Below, piece after piece: positions 25,817 to 38,674 of a stretch of DNA of 64,000 bases. Source of the DNA: Polyodon spathula (lineage: Eukaryota > Chordata > Actinopteri > Acipenseriformes > Polyodontidae). Both the position numbers and the translations under genes were made by a program. How positions within the stretch are numbered: the stretch's first letter is position 1; every line of letters begins with the position of its first letter. The DNA is taken from positions 25,644,189 to 25,708,188 of the forward strand of contig NC_054534.1 of assembly GCF_017654505.1 (NCBI RefSeq), read 5' to 3'. The notes under the pieces are model-generated. The model had not been told where the DNA came from, made no database searches, and worked only from the letters and a program-made list of their open reading frames with translations.

Positions 25817-28800
25817 CTGCAAAGAAGACAGACAGATAGCGTGTTTGAAAAAGGATTATACTTTGGGGACTTGATTTACAGTAACTTAAGTTGGGGAAGG
25901 ATTAGTAATTTCACTTGTACATATGTACTGTATTTTGTAGCCCCATGGGTAGAGCCTTAATACAAGAGGGTTAAAATGAAGAACACGTCACAAAGATATC
26001 CTTCTTTGGGTCTCAAAAGAAGGGGTTGTCCTATTTATACTAAAAATATTTCTTATTTACTGCAGAGGGTTGTTAGAATTTAAGAAGTACAACATCTTAT
26101 CAGTTACAGCTACAGTACAAAACAATGAGACAAGCAAAGTGACGGCAATGAATTTCATACAAGCATGGTTACAGAATGATGCCACATATAGATCTTCACA
26201 CTGTATTTAAAAAAAAGATCTTAGGAAGCTCTTTAATAAGAAGAAATGTTACACACTGTAAATTCAAACCAATACTGTAAGAATGTTCCATTCTCTGCTG
26301 TTAACAATCAATTACTAAACAAGATAGGCAACTAAAACACTGTACAGGCTATTGGCAGCCTTTGTATCAAAATTATCAAACTGGTTTTGACATCTTTTTT
26401 AGTTTTTGCTGCCTTTCTTTTGGACAGAATTCCCTCACAGACCAGCACATTTTTAATGACAGCTACAGTATGAAAAGCACACAGAGAACACCATACTGTT
26501 GCAGAGCAGTCTTTTTAATGATTGACATGCCAATCTTACCTTCAGGCTTAAAACTACAGGCTATACATTGTAAACTGAACAAGAAAAATAACAATTTCCA
26601 CAGAAAGACTGCAGTGTGTAGCCAGCCATCGCCATCTCTAACCTTCCAGGATTACAGTAACTGCATCAGGTATCCGGTAAATGAGGTCACTGTTCCCAAC
26701 AGAGATTTGACCGTAATGTGTGTCCGTTGCAGAATGACAGCAACTCAGTAGGGCTAATCCTCACAGAGCACGACAGAAAAATGGCATTAGTAAACAGTCC
26801 ACAGTGTAAGTTTGCTGTAACAGCCTCTTTCTCACTCTACCCAACACATTTCAATAAGCATTGTAATGGAATACTACTGTAGCTACTGGAACTGGTAGTT
26901 CTCCCAGCAGAAAGAGGCCATCCTTATTAAGACACGCTACAGTAACATTATTTTAAAAGTCCCATACAGTAATGACTCACAAGCGATATAAAAATGATGG
27001 GTCCAAATTAGCTTAAATTATGTCTTGGTGCTGTACAGTACATTGTCACTGGAATTGTTCCTCTCTTACAGGTAAGCTGAACTGGCAGCTTCACGCTTGA
27101 AGAATAAGCATGCTACTGTAGCTGCCATTGTACACGGTACGCTTATCAAGAACAATACAGAAAAACACTTCGGACACTTCACACAGTAAATCAACACCAT
27201 TTAAATCTGAGGGCTTACTGGGTCAGTGGGAGTAGGGTACTGTACAGTACTTTTTAACATGTGCTGAGAAGACGTTCACATTTCTCACGTTCAAAAAATT
27301 AAACCATGTTTTTTGTTTTGGAGACAGTCGCTACTGAAGTCAACTGTTTACATCCATTTATTTATTATACAAGATTAAAGGTGCACTTGGATATTTGGTG
27401 CCACAGGTAAAATAAATGTGGTTACAATTGGTGTTGCCTATTGAATACAAGCCATGCAGTGCCCCCTCCCCCTCCCCTAACTAATCATATAAGTAGAATT
27501 ACAGTAAGCCTAACTCCTGTCCTGTGTAGAGGTAACTTCCTACTGAACAGCCTTGGGACAAAAATAATTGTTCACAAAAAATATACAGTACTATAGTTAG
27601 ACTCGTGCCTTGTGTTCGAACAGTTTTACATCACAAATGATGAAGAATGACCAAATCACTTCTTGAAATTATAAAAAGGCCATTCCTCAAAAGAAAAATA
27701 AGTCTCTTTTTATTCTTTCTTTTTTTATCTGCTTCTTAAATGTTTGGAGACATCTGTTCTACTGTTCTGTGTTTTTTTCTTTGTTTTTCTTTGTATTCCT
27801 TCATGTAATAACTTCCATGTAAAGCTATGCTAAATTCCCCTCAATCCACCTGAAACTCACTGACAGCTAAACTCATCAACCAAAACAAAACTGATCAAGA
27901 GGAATGATTTGCAAAATAGATCAGAAATTGACAGCATATGTTTCACTGAGTTTTCTGAGATGCCTTCCTTCCGAACCCAACAACATGATGACTTTATGGT
28001 TGGTCCATGTTTTAAACCTTTAGTGAATTCTTCCTTATGTGGTGACACCTGTGTAAATTAATCTCTATCAGAAGGATGTTTTATTTAAGTCTGGTGGATG
28101 ATTTCCCTGTTTAGAAACATGACCTAGTGTTAAGGGAGCTGTCATGTGCAGTCTCAGCAGCACTACATATGTTAAGGCTTCTACAGAGACCCACCCACAT
28201 TTATTACACTAAGGCTACTGTTTCCCAAGTACAAAAATAGCAGGGTGCCGCCAACTTACTTGCTGTACAGCACAGGGGGTTGACACTAATGACGGAGCAT
28301 GATACGACTCGTGTACACCAGCTACAACACAAATGTTTTTTATATTACTATTTTTCCCACTTTTTGACGCCTATCACAATTGTTCCAACATATGAACGGC
28401 ATTTTTAACAGGATCTTTTTCTTTTAACTTAAACACTCTGTGATCCCAGGCACAGTTTATAGGTAAAAAACTAAGTTTTTAATCAAGGCTGTTTAGGAAT
28501 GGAGTGATATATGCAGGTAAGTTTTTGTTCTCATCAAACTCCTGGAAATACTTCTCTACGACAGCCCAAAAAATATTATTTCAGCAGCACATTCTCAGCT
28601 GGAAATGCAACAGTACTACAGTAGTTTGTTTTAAGTATTAGCATTAAAGGAAAGGCAGCACGCAATGAAAAAAGGGAAGCACTCATGCAATCTGACCATT
28701 ACAATGTCGGTGCTCCCATGAAGAAGCTACATACTGTTCTGTATGGAGTGGCTATAATTAAATGGCCATAGTTTAAACTTCCTGTTTATATGTATGAAAA

Positions 28801-30540
28801 GTATTTAGTTGTAAATCACATACAAGAATGTGTTTTTAAACAACATAACCCATAATGCAATGCTTGCTACATGCAGCAGTCCTGAAAGGGTGGCGACAGT
28901 TACAGCAGATGTCATTTCTTGGTCATGCGCATAGCTCAAAATAGAGGCGAAGCAATAAGTTAAAAAGTGTTATTCTGGTACTGGCTCCTGCAATTGAAAA
29001 TTCTTGTTTTAGTAAACTGCTGCTTGGAAGTCAAAAAAACGTTTTTAACTATAATATCCTGTTCAAAAATACATTTTGTCTATTGATGTGACTAGTTACT
29101 GTAAAGGCCATCTGGACTACTGTGATTATTGATTCTACTTGTTAACATCCTAATTCCGTTTCATTTATTAGGGTATATTATGATATAGGCCAAGCAGAAA
29201 GCTTTCTTCTACTGCTGTCTGGGGTTTCCAGTCTTTTGGAGTAGTTCCCGGTTTTGTTGCTCCAATATGAAGATAATATAATTTCTCTATAAATGTGTCT
29301 TTAGCTAGCTTTGAGCTTACTGGGAGCTTTTCTGGACAATCCATAGTGCCGGGAACAATATGACCTTTTTAACTCGGCTAGCCTCCCCTACTCCCTGTTT
29401 ATATGTCAGTGAGGCTGAGTTGAAACTGAACTTGAAAGAAATGAGGAAGGCTGTTTAGTTTCAGCACCAAGCTCAAAGCCAAATCCAGGTGAAAGCAGAT
29501 TTAGAAAAAAAAGAATAACTGAATATTGGAGGCGCAGAACGCAAACACCATAAAAACAATGTAAAAAAATAAATGGAAATAACATTTGAAGTTAACTTTC
29601 ATAGCTTACAGACTGCCCTATTGAAACAAATTCTTGGAGATTTTTTTTCAATTAGCAATACAGACATCTCCTTGGGGTACTGGTACAGTAACTCCATTTC
29701 CATTCTTTCTATATTCCGTTTCACAATACTTTACCTCTGCAGTAGGTGCAAAAACTGTTGCTGACTTGCTCCTAGATCAGGTAGTCGTAACATTTAGTAA
29801 TACTCCACCGTCCCTCCCTTAGACAGAGCACCCTAATATTAATATACTTGTTACAGCTTTGTTGTCTATGACTACGCCAACGGAAGGCTATATTATTATA
29901 TTACATTAAATGTTTGGATTAGAGGGCTTGCCAACTTCACAAAACAGTGAAATCTAATGGAGTGTAACCAACAAGGCCTGTCAGCTGCAGCATCGTGTTG
30001 GACATGACTTTACAGTGCCCCATACACTCCAGACTGCCATGATCACAATCACATTATTTATGGTCAGACCATAGAGAAGTTACTCTTGCAAAATGTTCAA
30101 TTAATTACTTCTATATTCTTTACAGTGACATGCCCCATGTAGAATATTTTTTGCACTGATTATTACATTTATTTGAAAACATTTAGGCAGAGTTGTGTGG
30201 AGGTTCTATGCAGTATATTCTGCAGTACAACACTATACCACTGCTAGCATCATGGCAATACAAATATTAACATTCCCGCAACTACCAAACCAGCAGTGCT
30301 GTCTAGTCTTTAAACAACTGTTGCAAATCCAACATCTTACCTCTAATTTCTGTTTCATTCACACCCAATACACGTCTGGTGCCCTCTCTGTGTCACTGCC
30401 AGGTTGTTATATTACTGGGCATAAAACAGATCTCCCAAGGTCCCAGGTTCGAAACCTCTTATTAATACGTACTGCGAGTAAACATTCAGTTAACTAATAA
30501 GCACTAACAATAAATATAGTTGCAAACTGCTGTCTCACAT

Positions 30541-30780
30541 AGTCTGTACCCAGGAAGTTACGTCCAAACACCTCCTGCCGACTGTTGCCATGAAAAACAT
30601 CCAGGCCAGCCTCCAACGCACCGTGCGTCTACCACGTGTGTCGTCATATCGCTGCAATGTAACGTCACTACGTTATCCAGATAGGAAAGGGTTCCTCTGT
30701 TGGAGTAATGTGTCTTGCGGCGAACTAGCTGAACGTCTAATAAAAACATTTGTTACCGAGACGTCACGATTTATAAATAG
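30541..30780. promoter_or_regulatory. Candidate CpG-rich promoter region
   Basis: This short stretch has many more CpGs than the AT-rich sequence around it. It contains a CACGTG E-box, several ACGTCA/CGTCAC half-CRE sites and no visible repeat. It lies 4.7 kb upstream of the HERC1-like start codon, whose first coding exon clearly needs an upstream 5' UTR exon. A housekeeping-type promoter for that gene is plausible, but no transcription start or donor site could be proven. Confidence 0.3.
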
Positions 30781-31528
30781 CTCTAAGAAGCAGAAATAGC
30801 AGACTGTGCTTACTTGCTCAAAGTGGCTGGTACAGAATGTTGTGGTGCAGTTTGTAAACTTGTACGTGTGCCAGACGTCGGGCTGTAGCAACGTTATGCG
30901 ATGGTGTCCACTTGTTCTGTTTTTGTATATTTTTTCCCCCAGCCAGCCTTCTTCCAAACTAGCTAGTTACAGAACAGTAAAATCAGATTTCTTGAGAAAA
31001 TGAAACAGAATACTGCACAAATATTCTTAAAATGAGCACAATTCTTGTTTAGTTTTTCTCTATACTGCTGCAGTTAGGAGTATGTATTTGGCTCCAACTT
31101 GCAACTTGTCTTGTGGCAGCATGAGAAAGTGCTTCCATATCATTGTACATGTTTCATATTCTACAAATACCATGTCCCAATCAGTCTACATTTTGTTTTA
31201 AACAAGTTATTTGCAATCCATGTTCTTTTAGATTTATGAAAATTATTACTGATCCTTTGTATATTGTTTTGAGAGGGTTTTCAATAATAAAAGTGGGACC
31301 AGTGCTAATGTTAGATGATAAGATAATTGATTTTTAAATCCTTGGAAAGTTTTCCTATCAATGTTATTGGCAGCATACATGCTGGTCCTACTGTATACAT
31401 TTCCCATATGCAGTAGCAATTATAAAGTACAGATTAGTGTGCTTTGAGAAGGCTACATTAAATAACTGATACAGAACAACTACATAAATCACTCTCAGAG
31501 TTGTATTACCCAATCAGAATATTATAAT

Positions 31529-31753
31529 TTGTTTATTTAGCAGATGCCTTTATCCAAGGTGGCTTACAGAGACTAGGGTGTGAACTATACATCAGCTGCA
31601 GAGTCACTTTCAACAACAATGTATCACCCGAAAGACAGAGCACAAGGTGGTCAAGTGACTTGCTCAGGGTGACACAATGAGTCAGTGAGGATTCGAACTG
31701 GGGACCTCCTGGTTACAATCCTAACTCTTTACCGACTGGCCCACACAGCCTCC
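31529..31753 (-). mobile_element. tRNA-type SINE
   Basis: Read on the minus strand, the head starts near 31753 with GGCTGTGTGGGCCAGTCGG (A-box-like). It continues through AGTTCGAATCC (B box, 31699-31689) and ends in the widespread fish tail whose plus-strand form is TTTAGCAGATGCCTTTATCC. This is a polymerase III retroposon. The subfamily is not assigned. Confidence 0.65.
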
Positions 31754-32163
31754 TTATATGGTAAGTAGTGTAAATTAAAAGTTGAGGTGCCCTACAATCA
31801 TGTTCAGTGTTGCACAATTCCTTTATATTGGTTTACACTCTACTATTGTTTTGCCATCTATGTCTTCAAATTTACAGATTGTGATGGCAGTTCAGTTTGT
31901 GTATTTTCAGATCAAGTGATCTTCAGCATGTGACCTTATCATCAAGGAAAACACCTGCAAGCATGTCTAAGCAATTTTTCATATATTTTTTAAAGCTAAC
32001 TTGTCGTGGTTGTAGGGTACTTTATAAGTGTCAACCATGTTACATGAAGTAAATCAGAAAACTTTTTTTCCAAAAATATAACCCCATGAAGACCTTTACT
32101 AGAAGCACAACAGGTGCACCCATTCTGTTTACCTAATGGGACATAAAGGCCAAATTGTGTTAT

Positions 32164-32930
32164 ATACAGGTAGTGGACAAGAAAATGGAAATACCAATGT
32201 AAAGTCACTTAATAGGGTGTTGGGCCACCATTTGCAGCCAGTACGGCCTCTTTGCACCATGGCATAGAGTCTACTAGCCTCTGGAATTCTGCAGGAGGGA
32301 TGCAGCACCATTCTTCCATGAGAAAGTCAATCAACTCACGCCTGGTTGATTGAGTTGGAAAACGCTGTCTCAGGCGTCGTTCCAGAATATCCCATAAATG
32401 CTCGATTGGGTTCAGATCTGGTGACCCTGAATGCCGTGACATATGGTTAACATCAGTGTCATGCTCATCAAACCACTGGGCGACTACACATGCTCTGTGG
32501 ATGGGGGCATTGTCATCCTGGAAGACACCCCTCCCACCCCCACCCCCAGCAGAAAACAAATGCTGCAACAGGGGCTGAAGATGATCGCTTAGTACCATTA
32601 AGTAGCGATTAGCATTGACCTTGCCTTCTAAGGGAATGAGTGCACTCAAACCATGCCAGGAAAATGTCCCCCATAACATTATGGAACCACCAGAACCCTT
32701 CACTGTTGGAACCAAGCACTCAGGGCTGTAGAGTTCTTTAGGTTGGCGCCACACACACACTCGTCCATTTGTCGAGAACAAACATGCATTGCCAGGTGTG
32801 ATGAGCAGTTTGTGAACTGCAACCCGAATATGGTATCCCACTCTGTGGAGTTCTTGGGGGGCAAAGGTGCATTTTGTGGAGACTTCAGTCTATGTGCACA
32901 TCTTTCTAGGATGAAATCAGCTGGAATTTA
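32164..32930 (-). mobile_element. Second Tc1-like transposon, 5'-truncated
   Basis: A 210-aa open frame (32841-32209) matches the C-terminal two-thirds of a different Tc1 family: VCVWRQP, GGSIMLWG, FQDDNAPIH, SPDLNPIEHLWD and the end NGGPTPY. The inverted repeat at 32164 (CAGGTAGTGGACAAGAAAAT) follows TATA. The first catalytic Asp has been lost (STNG where SDES is usual), a Gly-rich stretch AGGGGGRG sits before the second Asp, and the DNA-binding domain is absent, so it is inactive. Confidence 0.85.
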
Positions 32931-33968
32931 AAAAATACATAGGCAGCTCAGTAACTGGCATTTCTTGACTAAACTCGTTCTCAAGGAGACTGGAGTCCAA
33001 ATCAAAACAACAACAGACAACTGACATGATTTGAGACATTTTTAAGTATTTATAATACAGGTACCGGCGCCAGTATTGTTTGAACTAATGAAGCGCAGCT
33101 CTGTCCTGAATTTAAGCAGTACACCTCTGGATTGGACTGGAAGCATGAAACTAGTCCCAGTAAGCATATTATTTCTCTGAAGTGGAATAACAAAAATGTA
33201 TCCCACCCTAATTATACCCACACTTGTGGTATAAATAAAAATATATACAGTAGTGTTCCAAAAATTAATGTATGATTCCACCTCCACAGCTACCAGCCCT
33301 GTAGAGAGCTCCAAAACCAAAATGTACATTGCATAGAAAAATGTAAAGATGGTCTGACTTTTTTAACGGAAATCCACTTTGATAACAGTGATGTATAACT
33401 AAACTGTGATCTGTTGCACCTTGCTTACATTGATAAGGCCTGCTCTCTCTTGTTCATGTTGCATTACTGATGGCACTGTCAGCACTGCAGAATCGCTATT
33501 TCTATTGTCTTTCTATTCCCATGGTTGTTTTTTTTTTTTTTTGCACTTTGTTGCACTTTGTATTAGTTGCTGTGTGATTTACTGGTTGACTGTGGCATTA
33601 ATAAAGAAGTGAGTGGTGACTTCTTGCTTTGATAAATTTAACCACAAGTAAAAACCTTTATGAATTTAATCTCTCCGTTTCCAAACTGAATAAAGTGTTT
33701 TGTACTGTTTATAAACCCTATACCTTGTGTCTCCTTCTGCTTGGTCACATTCAGCCTTCCCTATGTAGTGCACATATAGCATTATGTTACAGTGTTTTAA
33801 ATGGTAATGCAACTGTTTTAAATAGCATTGCACAAATCAATAGTGTTACAGCAATTAATAAGCAAAAAGTGTGAAAAAAAAATGTTCCTAAACAATCATC
33901 AATGTTTCTGTGTGTAATGGCCTGTCTGTGACATCGATGGAGTCGTTTTACTTTTGACATAAATCAAC

Positions 33969-34001
<33 letters not shown>

Positions 34002-34004
34002 TTA

Positions 34005-34056
<52 letters not shown>
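33969..34056. repeat. (TTTA)n then (TTA)n microsatellite
   Basis: Compound repeat about 470 bp upstream of the ESM1 start codon. Confidence 0.95.
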
Positions 34057-34057
<1 letters not shown>

Positions 34058-34522
34058 GTTCTGACAAAACTGTCCAAAGGACAAACCTTACACTCAGTTT
34101 ATTTTAAGTGTCCTATATTTTAAGGCGACCTTGAAGACCTACGTAACAGTACCCTCAATCTGACCACAAAAAAAAAAAAAAAAAAGAAAAACAACTAAAC
34201 ATAATAGATGACATCAACTCATGCAATTTCAATTCCTGGATGGCAGTTGAGTGCTAATCCCATTTCCATCCCGGATTTCTCAAACTAAAACAAGGGGCAG
34301 GCTGGCAAATGCACAACAACACCGGATTGAGGAAATTGACGAGGGCAGCCCCATGCAAAGCAAACTTGTTAAAAACAGAAAAGCATGCAACCTGATGTTC
34401 ATTTCGAGGCAACCTGAGCATATATCGCGTATTCATGTCAGGTCCGTACTGTGACTGGAGCTTCATTTACCAGAGCAATTTTGAATCGGAGACACGGGAG
34501 AACGACTAGTAGTTTTGCGGAC

Positions 34523-34832
34523 ATGCAGCTGTCGCGGTTCACGGTGTTTTTGGTGCTGCTGCTGATTTGGGAGGTGGATGCCTGGAGCGTGAATGTCAAG
34601 TACGTAGTGGATTGCCCCCAGCGCTGCGATGTTAAAGTGTGCACTGGAACCCATCGCTGCAAGCGAACCGTGATGGATGATTGCGGCTGCTGCCAGGTTT
34701 GTGCTGCGGCCAGGGGAGAACTGTGTTACCGCACTGTCTCAGGAATGGACGGGGTGAAGTGCGGACCAGGGCTACGGTGCCACTTCTACAACGAAGAGGA
34801 CGACTTCGGAGATGAGTATGGCATTTGCAAAG
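34523..34832 (+). CDS. esm1: ESM1 coding exon 1 (signal peptide and IGFBP-like domain)
   Basis: Starts at the ATG at 34523 with G at -3. Encodes the signal peptide and 12 of the 18 cysteines, and ends ICK plus one base before the donor gtaggc at 34833. Confidence 0.95.
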
Positions 34833-37800
34833 GTAGGCTACCCTCTGTGGCACACCTCCTGTGCACTAACTAAAGCATGTTAGTGTTTACTGTATTTAGG
34901 CTACAGACTGTATTATTTTGTGCGTTGCAACTCGGCAACAGTACGAGTGATAATAAAATAAATATAATAAGAAGTACCATATTTCCTTTCGGTAACCTGC
35001 TTATATTTTTGCCAAATTGCTAATTTGCCAACATACGAATAAGTACATCTGATGCTCTGGTGTACCGTATGCTGTATGGGAATATGTTGCATACTGAGAT
35101 ACCACAGAAAGATAGGTCCCGGTGCTGCAGGTATGCACTTATATTCACTCAGTCAAATTGCCTTTCCCATTTAGATTAAAATGGATGCGTTTCGGGTTTG
35201 TTTGATAACACCTGGAGGAACACAGACCGGCTCACCAATTTTTTAATTTTTTTTTTAAAATGAAATTAATGAATATTAAAAGCATATCAAATAACTGTCA
35301 TATTTGTTTGTACTGCCCACACAACAAGGCGATTCATAATGAAAAGTCTGTCGACAATATACTGTACTTAAACTGGTGTAGCTAAATGTCAGTCAAGGAA
35401 TTAATGTTAAGCCAGGAATGTGAGCAATATTAAGAAAATACTTCTTACAAGAAGTAATGGTTCACAAATATTTTAAGCACTGTCTTAATTTGTTAATTCT
35501 AAACACTACACGTTGAAGTATTCACGTTTTGATGTAATGAAGAATCACTGGGCATTCTGCCGGTTTGATTGAGATTATGGAATTTGCTCCAAGTTTCTGG
35601 CCAATATAGGCCTGTTAGTATAAGTATAGAAATATTAATAATATATTTTTTTTGTGCAAACTCCTTCTACCTCAGTTTATAAATATCTATATACAAATAT
35701 ATTGAAATGGTGTCTGCTTAAGTGTCATCTATATCATCAGTCAGCGGTGCTATTATTAATCTCTTTAAAACAAAATAACACACACACACACACACACATA
35801 AGAAAAATTAACAGACTATGTCTATATGCATGGGTTGCTAATTAACTAAACAGTTTTGAAATGTTCTGTATAAAAAAAAAAAAAAAAAAAATTTAGCAGC
35901 ATTGTTTGCCTGAGCGATTTACACATATTTACTTTTTGTTTTTGCTAAATTGTCATCTCTATTGACAATATGTGTGCTGTAGTGTAATCTGCAGGATAGC
36001 AGATATACCTATATATAACAGTACTGTACCTAGAAGGACATGTTTCACTCAGTGCCACACTTTGTTTCTGTTGCTCTTAGACATCCAGGTTCACAGCTCT
36101 AGGAACAGAACATTTCTGTTCAAGGTAAATGGTTTACATCTGTTGTTTAAACAGCACCAACAAAGCAGTGTATGAGCTATATATTTATCACCAGCTTGTC
36201 CATATCAATATAAAACATTCGCGTAAAAAGCATGTGCAATTACTTGTATGCACTCCATCTATTCAACGGTATTTTTTATTTGGACAGGTGTCCTCTATTT
36301 TATACCCATTGTTAAGCTCCATTGTTCTAACCATCCTTAAAATATTCTTTGGTGGAAAAAAAGGGGCTAAAACCATGTAGTCCCAAGTTCTCAGACTGGT
36401 TAGCTAATTAAACAAAGCATTAGTGTTGAGTGAAATCATTGCTATTGGCAGACTTTGAATTGTTTCCTGCACATTGCTGGTTGTTTTGACATGTTTCTTT
36501 TAAAGTTACTGTTGGCAGTTTAGGGCAAAGCTGATATATTTTTTAAAACTATCATAATAAGTTTAAACAACCTGTTAAAAGTCTGCGCTAAGAAATATGA
36601 TCTGTATTAAAAACACGCTTAATCTCTAATAGGATAACACTTCCTGCAAACCATTCATTTAGAAATGCTTTGTATAAACACACTGAATAGGCTTCCAACA
36701 GTGCTGACAGTTTCCACAACACTGGATTTATATAAAGCTTTTTTTTTACCTTGTTCTAATATTTTATTTTCAAAAGATACTGATTGCTGGGTGAAAGAAA
36801 ATACAGCCTCAAATCATTAGCGGTTTCTAATAAAATATGTAAATCTTATAAGGTGAAAGATTTGGAAGTCTGTATACCTTGTCTACTAAATTGATTGAAT
36901 AACTTAAATAACTTAATTGTGAGTGAGTGAATCTTTCTTCTTTAATTGTAATATTGTCTGTTTTTGTCATTTGCAGACTGCCCATATGGGACACATGGAC
37001 TGGAATGCAGGGATACATGCAACTGTAACACTGGGATCTGTGACAGAGAAACTGGAAAATGTCTGAAGCTCCCGTTTTTTTCAGTGCCGGTCTCCAAGCC
37101 AGCCAGCAGACTCAAATTCAGAGCACAAACAGGTAAGTGCCTGTCCTTCCAAACGTTCACTCAGTAAATTACTTCTTACCTTTAGCTTGGTGAGGATTGG
37201 GAATTTCAGAAGGAGTTTAACTTAACATACAATGATAGTGAACTCCAAGTCATTTCTACTGTGATAAAAGCTAAATTATAAATATGTTTAATAATGTGTA
37301 AGCTGCATTTTTAACTAATTGGTTAGGGTAAAAAAAAAAAAAATTCTAGCAAAGATAAATATTGTGAATGGAACCTTCAAATACAATGTATTATTGTATG
37401 TATGTTAATAAGGACTTTTCCTGAGTTGGGGCACACATTTTCCTGGGTGCAAAGATTTAATAAATGTCTCTTACTGCTTACTTATCAGAAGCATTACAGG
37501 ACATGCTCTAGTTCAGTGGTTCTCAACCCTAGTCCTCGGGGGACCCCTGTGTCTTTCATTCCAATTACTTAATTAAACCCCTCATTGAACTAATACTTAG
37601 CTTAATTAGGCCTTTCCAATTGTTCTGGGCCCCGAAAAAGTTGCAGATTTCAAGTTATAACATTTTATAGTTAAGTTGAAATCTCCAACTGTTTAAGAGC
37701 TGTTAAAAAGACCTAATTAAAGTAATTATTAGTTCAATTAAGGGTTTAGTTAAGTAATTGAGAGCTCAGGTGGAATGAAAACCAGAAGACACAAGGGATG

Positions 37801-38274
37801 TAAATTAGAGTACATTTTTTGAAAAGCATGCTGTGTCATTCTGTTTTAGAGAGCAGTTGTGCCCAACAGCTATGTAAAAACCAAAATCATAACGCTACTT
37901 CATATAGCTGTTGTCTAGTTTCAAACCATGTGTTGCAGGGATGGAAATAAAACTTCTATTGCATAACAGTTTCACCCATTCCAGGTTTTAATATGTGCTT
38001 GATTAGCCGTGGTGTTTAGGTAACAAGCTCAGGTGTGTCTTATTAACTTTTAGTAAATCCAGGAATGCACAAAACTGCTATGCAATGAGAGTCTTATTTA
38101 CATCCCTGTATTCATTCAGTGAATAAACACCATCTAAAGACTTATGTATGTTTTCTAAATTCTTTTTTAGACAATGAGATGGGATCAGGAGACCACAGCA
38201 GAGATCTAAAAGAGGATTTGTTAAAGGAGAAAAATGTGCGATCTTCAGCAATGAAATGGTTAAACCCGCGCTGA
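34523..38274 (+). CDS. esm1: ESM1 (endocan), complete, three exons
   Basis: Coding exons are 34523-34832, 36977-37132 and 38171-38274: 570 bases, 189 aa plus stop (human 184 aa, also three coding exons). ESM1 is a secreted dermatan-sulphate proteoglycan of endothelium. The start MQLSRFTVFLVLLLIW gives a signal peptide with likely cleavage after VDA at residue 20; the upstream in-frame Met at 34451 would bury it. Exon 1 holds the IGFBP-type cysteine-rich domain with KRTVMDDCGCC and YRTVSGMDGVKCGPGLRC. Exon 2 reads DCPYGTHGLECRDTCNC and the phenylalanine patch LPFF. Exon 3 carries the Ser-Gly attachment site (GSGD, Ser161) and ends AMKWLNPR. All 18 cysteines are present. Introns are 2.1 and 1.0 kb, both after the first base of a codon. 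Confidence 0.96.
36977..37132 (+). CDS. esm1: ESM1 coding exon 2
   Basis: Acceptor ttgcag at 36971-36976 and donor gtaagt at 37133. Encodes the EGF-like remainder with six cysteines and the LPFF patch, then a basic SKPASRLKFR stretch. Confidence 0.95.
37514..37797. mobile_element. Long inverted-repeat (hAT-like MITE) element
   Basis: Begins CAGTGGTTCTCAACCCTAG, a start typical of hAT-derived non-autonomous elements. The two halves are inverted copies of a block containing CAATTACTTAATTAAACCC and GAACTAATA. The right end lacks the outermost arm. A related fragment (ccaaaattcaagttcttgag, then cctctggacct in inverse) lies near 55870-55925. Confidence 0.5.
37936..38108. mobile_element. Palindromic MITE-like element, copy 1
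   Basis: Both ends carry inverted arms of about 50 bp (CAGGGATGGAAATAAAAC at the left, its inverse at the right), joined by a centre containing GGTAACAAGCTCAGGTGTGT. Related copies lie at 40700-40844 and 10722-10830. Non-autonomous with no coding capacity. It lies in ESM1 intron 2, 60 bp before exon 3. Confidence 0.6.
38171..38274 (+). CDS. esm1: ESM1 coding exon 3 with stop
   Basis: Acceptor ttttag at 38165-38170. Encodes the glycosaminoglycan attachment Ser-Gly in an acidic context and the conserved C terminus MKWLNPR. TGA stop at 38272-38274. Confidence 0.95.
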
Positions 38275-38668
38275 CATCTTTAACCCTGGAATTAACTCAT
38301 TTAATGAATAATTGTAGCATCATGGTCACTGAAAAGAGGTTTTCTATTTTATGATGTATGCGGATACAGGGCTGCCAAGACTGTACAGCTTTGGAAAAAC
38401 TGGGACTCCTCTTTCTACTCATTCATCTCAGATTTTTGTTTTATTTCGGTGTATCTGAAAGCAAAAGTTTTGTGTTGTAGTTTTTCTAAGTGTGAAGGTG
38501 TTATTGTGGGGACTGTTTGATATATATTTTTAATCTTTCGGTAGCCTTAAATGTTTTATTTAAGAATTGTTCATATCTTTATCTTTTTCTGACAAACTTT
38601 ATAGTTACATCTTCTTTAAAAGCACAGAATGGAGTTTAACTGTGAGTTGCCAAAAGCCAAGTGAACAC

Positions 38669-38674
38669 AATAAA
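38669..38674 (+). terminator. esm1: Probable ESM1 polyadenylation signal
   Basis: AATAAA about 395 bases after the ESM1 stop codon, followed within 30 bases by a GT-rich stretch. It is the first canonical signal seen in the 3' UTR. Confidence 0.55.

Larger units (their letters stand above)
25817..34522. other. Intergenic region between the HERC1-like start and ESM1
   Basis: Apart from the CpG-rich patch at 30.5-30.8 kb, the SINE, the Tc1 remnant and the microsatellite listed separately, no gene is supported. The HERC1-like 5' UTR exon(s) should lie here but cannot be placed. The part from 26.8 to 27.6 kb is unusually rich in TACAGTA/TACTGTA. Confidence 0.6.
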
